A stretch of DNA of 64,000 nt, from contig NC_088712.1 of NCBI RefSeq assembly GCF_963576615.1, forward strand, positions 30,781,870 through 30,845,869, written 5' to 3'. Source of the stretch: Watersipora subatra (Eukaryota > Bryozoa > Gymnolaemata > Cheilostomatida > Watersiporidae). The notes under the pieces were generated by a model. The model was given only the letters and a program-made list of their open reading frames with translations, was not told the DNA's origin and searched no databases. Positions 57,801 to 64,000 of the stretch are shown piece after piece. How positions within the stretch are numbered: position 1 is the stretch's first letter; every line of letters begins with the position of its first letter. Both the position numbers and the translations under genes were made by a program.

Positions 57801-60800
57801 CGTAAACAACACACTATTATTGGTAACACTTTATCTTCCATACTAGATCTAACATGTGGTATACCCAAGGTTCCATCTTTGGTCCAACTCTTTTTTAATT
57901 TACATAAATGATTTAACGCATGCCACCAACCTTTTCACACCTTTGCTCTATGAAGATGACACTAATTTCCTTTTCGAATCCTCTAACATCAACGAGCACA
58001 TAGATTGTTCAAATAACAAACTTCTCGCTATTCAAAACTGGTGCATTTCTAAGAAACTCACCTTAAATGTTGATAAGACTAATTTCATGTTACTAAAAAA
58101 CCTTCAAAATAAATATCACCTAAATAAAACTCATCCCTTTTTCATTTTTAACAAACCAACTTGTCAGACAGGTCACACAAAATTCTTAGGAATTTTCATT
58201 GATTCTAATCTCACTTGGAAAAAACACATGAATATTTACTAAAACAACTGAGACCCTAATCAGGCTTACTCTACCGCACATCTGAACATTTACCCCACAA
58301 ACTTCTGCTTTTATTATACGATTCTATGGTTAATTCCAAACTTTCATATTGCATTGAGGCATGGGGCAACGCATCTCCCACCCATCTTACAAATTTAACA
58401 ACACTTCAAACCTGCATGATAAGGACTATTTACAAAAAACCCCGCCTCACCCACACCAAACCTCTTTTCAAATCATCATCCATACTACCTACCAGTTCAC
58501 TATATATTCATACCGCATTATACTTTTAGCCCATCATGAATTTTATTGTAATTAATTCCCTCGCACAATATATCAAACTTGATTCTCAAATTTTTGTCTA
58601 AATCTCCCACAATCTTTTTCCAGTGCAGGCCATCGCAGGGTGGAGTACCAACGAGCCAATTTTTTGATCCAACTCACTAATATTATAAAAAACATAGCGA
58701 AAGTGGCCAGTTAAAAAAAAATTTAAACTGCATCTTTTAACATGTGAATAAAACCTAATTACTCATAAATATTGATATTGATTACGTGACGACGACAAGC
58801 CTGACGCCACGACTAGCTATGTTAATGTGTATTATGGGCTTCATCACTTTTCCAACTTTTTTCTTTGTGTAATTACTATTGTTGATGAAAATAAAGCAAA
58901 AATCAAATCAAAACCAAACATGCCATGCCAAGCATTACAAATTACAAACAGAAGATAAACGTATTTTGACAGGTATGAACAGGTATGAACAGGTATGAAC
59001 AGGTATTGACAGGTATGAACAGGTATTATGACAGGTATTATGACATATTATGAACACAACTTGCAGAGGAAGTGTCAATCCCTTATAGCCAAGATAATTT
59101 GCTATAACCAGGATATCTATCTATCATATAGTCAAGATATCTATCTAGCATATAGCCATGATAACTTGCCAGTTTTACATTGTTCTGTTCTTCTATAAAC
59201 AATCCCAGCTTGACACGTGACAACTAAAACTTACCGCTGTTTGCGCCTTGTCCTCTACGTAAATAGTCCTCATAAAGCCATTGACCTCAAAGAAGACCTC
59301 TCTTTTTCCTGTGGCATCATCCAAGTCTCCCACGGCTAGAGTCTTAATACTGATAGTTTTACCCTTTTCTAGTTCTACCTAAAATCAAAAGTGAGACAAC
59401 AACTCCAAGGAACTAAGGTTTAAACCGGTTGCCTGATAATCCAAGCTAATATCGAAAAGGGCCACCGCAAATACTGTCATATAGTACATTTACCTCTTTG
59501 ATATTTCCTCTGTTCACTACTGAGTGAACTTTTGAAACAAGAATAAATTCACCAATAAAAGATAATTAAGCCAGAAAGGTGATGACTGTGTGAGGAAATA
59601 ACTATTATAGTAGGAATATAAGTAGGTCAACAGAAATATAACTAGGTCAATGGAGAGACTATTAATACTTATACTTCCACCTGTAACATTCACTATGTGA
59701 TAATAAACTGCCATTACAGAAGGAGCAAACACCTGCTCACCTCTGTCTCCTCAGCAATATGTGGTCCAACAAAAAAAAGTCGGGTACCGAGTTTTTCAAC
59801 CGGGCCATACGTCTGTTCAAAAACTACAAAGTCGTCAAAAACTTTAGGATAAAGTGCCGCACTCATCACGTCCTCATCGGTCATCTGCGTGTTGTGTTTC
59901 TCCTCCAGAGATGTCTTCAGTGCATCAAAATCGAGCGGTGGGAGAGATTCTCCTGGCCGGCCTTCTATAGTCTCCGCCCCCTTAAGTATCTATCAACAAA
60001 TAAGATGATATGGGAATATAACCATATGACAAGCAAATGACGGTTGCTACATAGTTTAATTGAGTTTAACAAAAACATATGGTCACATGACCAATATCAT
60101 GTCACCATATGGTGACATTACCAATATCATGCCACCATATGATGATGTTACCAATATCATGCCACCATATGGTGACATTACCAACATCATGTCACCATCT
60201 GGTCACATGACCAATATCGTGTCACCATATGGTCACATGAAAAATATCATGCCATCGTATGGTCACATGACCAATATCATGTCACCATATAGACTCTGTT
60301 TGAACAGTATTAATTTTAAGAAGTGTTGTTCAAGACTGCATCGGGGTCATGACCTCATCCTTATAAGCATACCATTGATTATTAGATGAAGCCCAACAGC
60401 ATGCAGTTCAAGTCACTGGACGTACAATATACCTCATAACACAACTAAATTAATTCTACTCAAGTGAGTAGATTGTCTTATTAATGGTTCTAAGTGTATG
60501 ATGAAATTGAGGCTTTTGGATGGAGACAGAAAATCCATGTCATACAGAGTATGATTAGACACAACCCACTACATGACAACATCTGATGTAGTATTTCCTG
60601 TTGCTAGTTAGCCAAGCACTTCAACTGTCAGATAAGTTCTTTAGCGGGTGAACATTAATTCAGCACCATCATATAAATGATGCCAATGATGGACATTTTC
60701 GGGAATTGTGTGCACATATGCATTTATCATAAAGCTCCCAAACACTCGCTTCGCTCGTGTTTGGTCGTGGAAAAATGATGCCAATCTGCATACTCGACCA

Positions 60801-61196
60801 GCTCAAGTAGAAACATGTAATGATACTTGAACCATAAGCTAAGGTCAACCTTGTAAACATACTTTTCTATGTAATGAACAGTTATAGCGACAGTAAGCAT
60901 GCCTAACAATACTAGGAACACTAGCTGAGGCCAGTTTGCTGAAATAAACATTCAATCCATTATGTCGCTCAGAGGCTGAGATCAGATTGGTGCTAAACAC
61001 AGTAAATCAAACATACCTGGTCACGCAGGGGTTGAGGGAAACCTCCGTGTGGCACGCCGATATACCCTTGCATGAATTCAACGACGGAGCTTGGAAAGGA
61101 CAACTCCGAAGCCTGGTCCATCACTTGCTTCTTGTTAAGTTTATTCTGCACCATGAACTGGGCGAGATCTCCCACGACTTTAGAGGAGGGAGTCAC
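45657..61196 (-). CDS. PC: Pyruvate carboxylase, 3' part (5 exons; 5' exons outside the window)
   Basis: Pyruvate carboxylase converts pyruvate and bicarbonate to oxaloacetate with ATP, in mitochondria of animals, using a lysine-linked biotin arm. Five exons with GT-AG junctions join in frame: 61196-61017, 59989-59741, 59378-59235, 46836-46773, 45841-45657, for 273 residues to a TAA stop. The order of blocks fits the family: [18 protein letters not shown] (end of the carboxyltransferase domain), [31 protein letters not shown] with [36 protein letters not shown], then GAPMPGHV and the biotinyl site AMKME. The ATP-grasp half and most of the carboxyltransferase must lie beyond 64 kb. The intron between the third and fourth of these exons is 12.4 kb and hosts LINE-B and the 20-bp array. 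All residues needed in this part look intact, so the gene appears functional. Confidence 0.96.
46090..46410. repeat. Minisatellite, 46-bp unit, about 6.5 copies
   Basis: The unit contains GTAGGTATTGTCCATATGAC and CTGCTATAAGTGTGTGTA. It lies in the last intron of pyruvate carboxylase. A (CA)n-type run occurs nearby at about 46500-46525. Confidence 0.95.
46773..46836 (-). CDS. PC: Pyruvate carboxylase penultimate exon
   Basis: The acceptor TCTCTTGCAG, 21 codons plus one base ([20 protein letters not shown], then P and G), and the donor CCTG/GTGGGT define it. The FHPKAL-VKG--GAPMPG run is the linker into the biotin carrier domain. Confidence 0.95.
47270..47420. repeat. Short degenerate minisatellite, about 16-18-bp unit
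   Basis: ACGAGTGCCTCAACA recurs with small length changes, so copies are not strictly in register. It lies just left of an inverted-repeat pair. Confidence 0.75.
47483..47642. repeat. About 40-bp imperfect inverted repeat with 80-bp spacer (MITE-like)
   Basis: The left arm starting GCCTTCACTGTACCTTTTAG pairs with the right arm ending GGCTAAAAGTTATAGTGAAG/GC. The spacer contains a further small palindrome (GGCCATTAAATGGCC). It lies in the 12.4-kb pyruvate carboxylase intron. Confidence 0.75.
48330..48485 (+). mobile_element. tRNA-derived SINE copy
   Basis: The B-box-like GTGTTTGAACCCACTGC near 48380 is followed by ATATTTTTTCTCAACCTTTC and a tail with TTATTATAGTAAAGGTTAC. The A-box is weak. 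Confidence 0.45.
50422..51650. mobile_element. Non-autonomous DNA transposon-like element, 1229 bp, TTAA target duplication
   Basis: Both ends begin AGAATAGAGAAAGCATAATA in inverted orientation and each is flanked by TTAA. Removing the element and one TTAA restores a continuous LINE reading frame (ANTF, then NNYFTSIG), which fixes the boundaries to the base. The inverted repeats are nearly identical for about 134 bp and resume at GACGTATGAAATCGACTT. Each end also carries an inner palindrome (GCATAATATTATTATGC). TTAA targets are used by piggyBac and by Sola2/Sola3 families, but the termini do not begin with the CCC usual for piggyBac. There is no transposase frame. Confidence 0.88.
51704..57194. 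repeat. Large minisatellite, 20-bp unit, about 274 copies, derived from LINE-B codons
   Basis: The monomer is AGAGCTAATCATAACCCAGA. Variant positions are CAGA/CAGT, CATAACC/CATGACC, AAAGC and AATTATA. Both flanks are LINE-B coding sequence: GACAAGTCTAATCATAACCC on the left and AGAGCTAACAAACACAAAGG on the right. The array is thus an expansion of LINE sequence encoding NHNPEEL. Higher-order structure is visible: 55861-56340 is repeated at 56561-57040 (700 bp, 35 monomers), and an AATTATA-bearing block recurs every 180 bp around 53590-53950. Confidence 0.97.
58968..59045. repeat. Short minisatellite, 10-bp unit
   Basis: AACAGGTATG is repeated about seven times with ATTGACAGGT variants, just beyond the LINE-B 3' end. 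Confidence 0.85.
59235..59378 (-). CDS. PC: Pyruvate carboxylase exon (carrier-proximal domain)
   Basis: The acceptor TGATTTTAG, exactly 48 codons ([20 protein letters not shown] through [20 protein letters not shown]) and the donor GCG/GTAAGT define it. It is phase 0 on both sides. The stretch lies between the carboxyltransferase and biotin carrier domains. Confidence 0.95.
59741..59989 (-). CDS. PC: Pyruvate carboxylase exon (allosteric-linker region)
   Basis: The acceptor TTGTTGATAG and donor GAG/GTGAGC bound 83 codons, phase 0. Landmarks are [35 protein letters not shown] and [14 protein letters not shown], all strongly family-typical. Confidence 0.96.
60065..60295. repeat. Minisatellite, 30-bp unit, about 7 copies
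   Basis: The unit contains TTACCAATATCATGCCACCA and TATGGTGACA with GGTCACATGA variants. It lies about 75 bases from the 3' splice site of the 59741-59989 exon. The + frame across it (60060-60389) is an artefact. Confidence 0.92.
61017..61196 (-). CDS. PC: Pyruvate carboxylase exon (end of carboxyltransferase domain)
   Basis: The acceptor TTACTCAAG, exactly 60 codons ([20 protein letters not shown] onward, with [20 protein letters not shown] at the end) and the donor CAG/GTATGT define it. It is the most 5' exon I can see; the intron upstream runs past the window. Confidence 0.96.
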
Positions 61197-61227
61197 CTTG
61201 AGTAATCATTAACACATTCTGTTTAAT

Positions 61228-61400
61228 ACTGCTCACACATCTGATGCTTGCTGTCTCACATGAACAATGAACTCTACAATGGCTGTATAGACTGTTCACG
61301 CATCTGATGTTTGCTGTCTCACACTAACAATGACCTCCACAATGGCTATATAAACTGCTCACACATCAGATGCTTGCTGTCTCACACTAACAATGACCTC
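61228..61400. repeat. Short tandem repeat, about 60-bp unit, about 2.8 copies
   Basis: ACTGCTCACACATCTGATGC, CTTGCTGTCTCACA and AACAATGACCTC recur at about 61228, 61289 and 61349. It starts about 30 bases from the acceptor of the 61017-61196 exon. Confidence 0.85.
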
Positions 61401-61984
61401 TATAATGACTCGCAACTTAATCTACGGCTATAAACTAATATCCCACAAATGAAGATGTTACCCATAAATAGCTCAAAACAATGCCGCCATTCTCATCACC
61501 ACACGGCTATGAGTACCTTCCGTTGGTTGAAAGAAAATGCTCGGCATGAAAATCCACAGCCAAAGACATAAACAACTAAAAGCTAGTTTTTTTCAGTCCA
61601 AACATCAGACAGACAAACATCAGACAGACAAATTATTGTAAATAGACGATGATGAATGGAGAAGAGTGACAGAAGAGTGACTGCTGCTCTATCAAATTTC
61701 TGCCCTCATCTGAGCTACATGAACCGAGCGAAATTAAATTAAGAGCCAGATTAAATCAATTGAATAAAATTCATAGTAAATCCAACTACAGCCGAATGGC
61801 TGACCAATAGTTAACTTGCTTTTTAAATTAGCTTAATTAACAACATTTATTATAAAAACTTAAGGCTAAATTTTATGATAAAAATAGATTTAAATGAGTC
61901 CAAGACGTCTGTTAAAGCTAAAAAACCAAACCTAGATGCGAAGACAATTATTTTATTATTTTCGTCGTTCCATTCCCTTTGCCA
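61401..61984. other. Pyruvate carboxylase intron, no feature recognised
   Basis: AT-rich intronic DNA. I looked on the minus strand for further carboxyltransferase exons and saw none between 61197 and 64000. Confidence 0.5.
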
Positions 61985-62250
61985 GATGCTAAGGCTGCCG
62001 ACACTTCACCAGATGCAACGGCTGCAGACACTTCGCCAGATGCAACGGCTGCCGACACTTCACCAGATGCAACGGCTGCCGACACTTCACCAGATGCAAC
62101 GGCAGCCGACACTTCGCTAGATGCAACGGCTGCCGACACTTCACCAGATGCAACGGCTGCAGACACTTCGCCAGATGCAACGGCTGCCAACACTTCACCA
62201 GATGCAACGGCTGCCGACACTTCGCCAGATGCAACGGCTGCCGACACTTT
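61985..62250. repeat. Minisatellite, 27-bp unit, about 10 copies
   Basis: The unit contains ACGGCTGCCGACACTTCACC and AGATGCA. It is GC-rich compared with its surroundings. The period keeps frames open on both strands (DATAADTSP on +, SGEVSAAVA on -). Confidence 0.95.
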
Positions 62251-62439
62251 AAATAGTTTTTAAATACAAAGAAATAAAGCGATTAAAGATGAGCAACTAC
62301 AAATTTTTAAATTTTATCAGAAAGTATCGCTATTTCTCTATCATCTGTGATTGTTTCTGATGTTTGAGGTGATCTGACTGCAAGGATGTTTTAAGATTAA
62401 AACCGACAGAACTTGATCACAATTGAAACACACACAAAA

Positions 62440-63218
62440 AATATGTGACAATGGTGTGACTAGATGTGAGGCTACGTGACAATGGCATGACTAGATGTGA
62501 GGCTATGTGACCATGGCATGACCAGTTGTGAGGCTATGTGACAATGGTGTGACTAGATGTGAGGCTATGTGACAATGGTGTGACTAGATGTGAGGTTATG
62601 TGACAATGGTGTGACTCGCTGTGAGGCTATGTGACAATGGTGTGACTAGATGTGAGGCTACATGACAATGGCATGACTAGATGTGAGGCTATGTGACCAT
62701 GGCATGACCAGTTGTGAGGCTATGTGACAATGGTGTGACCAGTTGTGAGGCTATGTGACAATGGCGTGACTAGATGTGAGGCTACGTGACAATGGCATGA
62801 CTAGATGTGAGGCTATGTGACCATGGCATGACCAGTTGTGAGGCTATGTGACAATGGTGTGACTAGTTGTGAGGCTATGTGACAATGGTGTGACTAGATG
62901 TGAGGCTATGTGACAATGGTATGACTTGATGTGAGGCTATGTGACAATGGTGTGACTAGTTGTGAGGCTATGTGACCATGGCATGACTAGTTGTGAGGCT
63001 ATGTGACCATGGCATGACCAGTTGTGAGGCTATGTAACAATGGTGTGACTAGATGTGAGGCTATGTGACAATGGTGTGACTCACTGTGAGGCTATGTGAC
63101 AATGGTGTGACTAGTTGTGAGGCTATGTGACAATGGTGTGACTAGTTGTGAGGTTATGTGATAATGGAATGACCAGTTGTGAGGCTATGTGACAATGGTG
63201 CGACTAGTTGTGAGGCTG
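62440..63218. repeat. Minisatellite, 31-bp unit, about 25 copies
   Basis: The unit contains GTGACTAGATGTGAGGCTAT and GTGACAATGGT, with GGCATGACCAGTTGTGAGG variants. It fills most of the inverted-repeat element at 62306-63475. Confidence 0.95.
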
Positions 63219-63233
63219 CCTGTCTCTGTCTGT

Positions 63234-63275
63234 CAATTTGAACGCAACAGCCGATAGGCTGTTGCATTCAAATTG
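63234..63275. repeat. 19-bp inverted repeat with one mismatch
   Basis: Arms CAATTTGAACGCAACAGCC and GGCTGTTGCATTCAAATTG flank GATA. It sits just right of the 31-bp array. Confidence 0.88.
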
Positions 63276-63475
63276 CATCAATTCTCGTTTCTACTTTGTT
63301 GGTCTTCTTGCAGAACTGACATCATAATCACACTTTCGCTTAAATCTAAGCGCTTTAGCCAAGATCAAGTTTTTGTCAATTTTAATCTTGAAACATACTG
63401 GCAGTTGGATCACCTCAAATATTAAAAACAATCTCAAATGATAAAACATTGATAATTTCTGATAAAATTTACTAA

Positions 63476-64000
63476 AATTTTATGAAAATTCATCTTCAAG
63501 TACTGCAAGAGTGCTAAAAGCATAGCAGGAGTTATCAGCCCCTAAAGAGAAAAAAACTGAAAATCTGTTAGGTTTAGGTTCTTATTGTTGAGTTTGAAAG
63601 CAAAATAAAATTGAAAGCAAAAGAAATGTCTTAGTAAAAATATTTTTTATCAAGTCCAAGAGCTATCCGGTTAGTCATTTTTTCCCATCAACAATTGTAA
63701 TGATTTCAATCTTCCCTCAGTGACCAGCTCACGAGTAATGTCTTTGTGATTTGTATCAACATTTTGTTAGGAAGTTTATGCTTGACAACAACATAATCTT
63801 GACAGGCTTTAAGTTTTCAGCCCAACTATATAACTAGAAGTCAGATACAGACACAGTAGGCACACTTACAACGTTAATAATCCATTTCAGGAATGTTTAC
63901 ATTACAGGGATTTTATGTTATACAAACAGTAAAATACATATAAATTGCCGAATCTGTTTCTTAGATCTTTTGAATCCATTCCAAGATTTTTCCAAACTCA
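63476..64000. other. Pyruvate carboxylase intron, no feature recognised
   Basis: AT-rich to the window edge, with no exon or repeat that I can support. Confidence 0.5.

Larger units (their letters stand above)
48850..58925 (+). mobile_element. LINE-B: degenerate non-LTR retrotransposon split by a TIR element and a 5.5-kb array
   Basis: ORF1 remnants end at about 49330 with ICLRKT-like and [18 protein letters not shown] motifs. The endonuclease follows: [15 protein letters not shown], an apparent internal deletion, [29 protein letters not shown] and SDHLPT (about 49430-49880). Reverse transcriptase runs from about 50100 ([20 protein letters not shown]) and is interrupted twice: at 50422-51650 by a TTAA-flanked element and at 51704-57194 by the 20-bp array. 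It resumes with [46 protein letters not shown], a YEDDTNF catalytic box (an A-to-E change from the usual Y-A-D-D) and a tail with [12 protein letters not shown]. The 3' end is AATAAAGCAAAAATCAAATC near 58890-58920. Internal stops show that it is dead. The motif style is Jockey/CR1/L2 group; I could not assign the clade. It lies in sense orientation to the + strand, opposite to the host gene. Confidence 0.88.
62306..63475. mobile_element. Inverted-repeat element enclosing a minisatellite
   Basis: Left arm (62306-62420) and right arm (63360-63475) match in inverted orientation. Shared blocks are AAATTTTATCAGAAA, GATTGTTT, TTTGAGGTGATC, AAGATTAAAA and ACTTGATC. Between them lie a 31-bp array and a strong hairpin. 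No transposase frame is present and I could not define a target duplication. The layout recalls MITE-like elements with internal tandem repeats known from bivalves and insects. Confidence 0.72.

Noticed and set aside
59759..60040. Plus-strand 93-codon frame
   Set aside because: Antisense of a pyruvate carboxylase exon.
61979..62263. 94-codon Ala/Asp/Thr frame (+) and 99-codon minus frame
   Set aside because: A 27-bp array open on both strands. The pyruvate carboxylase exons flank it only on the left, and no splice sites fit.

Overview
This window is nuclear DNA from an animal. It has AT-rich, intron-rich, spliced genes with GT-AG junctions, degenerate non-LTR retrotransposons, tRNA-like SINE fragments and many minisatellites. 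There are no bacterial-style operons and no ribosome binding sites. The proteins and repeat style would fit a lophotrochozoan-like invertebrate (mollusc, annelid, bryozoan or similar), but the sequence alone does not fix the phylum.

Two real protein-coding genes were assembled by hand from exons, both on the minus strand and head to tail. The first is the 3' part of a pyruvate carboxylase gene (five exons, 61196 down to 45657). It ends in a biotin carrier domain with the AMKME lysine motif, and its 5' exons lie beyond the right edge. About 1.06 kb downstream begins a complete TMEM26-family gene (eleven coding exons, 44601 down to 24672). All eleven exons join in frame into a predicted 498-residue multi-pass membrane protein. 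Every junction was checked by matching exon length to codon count and phase.

Layout: 1-24.6 kb has no gene I can recognise. It holds a degenerate LINE (LINE-A, about 5.3-11.0 kb), a fragment of a second LINE type at 13.4-13.7 kb, SINE-like fragments and about ten minisatellites, including a 2.5-kb array of 17-bp units at 21.0-23.5 kb. The TMEM26-like gene occupies 24.6-44.6 kb, and most of its introns carry at least one minisatellite. The pyruvate carboxylase exons occupy 45.6-61.2 kb. One 12.4-kb intron of that gene contains a second LINE (LINE-B), which is split by a 1.23-kb TTAA-flanked inverted-repeat element and by a 5.5-kb array of about 274 copies of a 20-bp unit. From 61.2 to 64 kb lies more intron, with two minisatellites and another inverted-repeat element.

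The dominant theme is tandem repetition. By adding hand-set boundaries, about 21 kb, or one third of the window, is minisatellite in around 30 unrelated families with units of 10-64 bp. Three patterns stand out. (1) At least two arrays appear to be expansions of codons inside LINE reading frames. (2) Several arrays start within a few dozen bases of a splice site, and one 33-bp array duplicates an exon-intron junction. (3) The larger arrays carry higher-order periods that are exact multiples of the monomer. I found no CRISPR, no rRNA and no intact tRNA gene.
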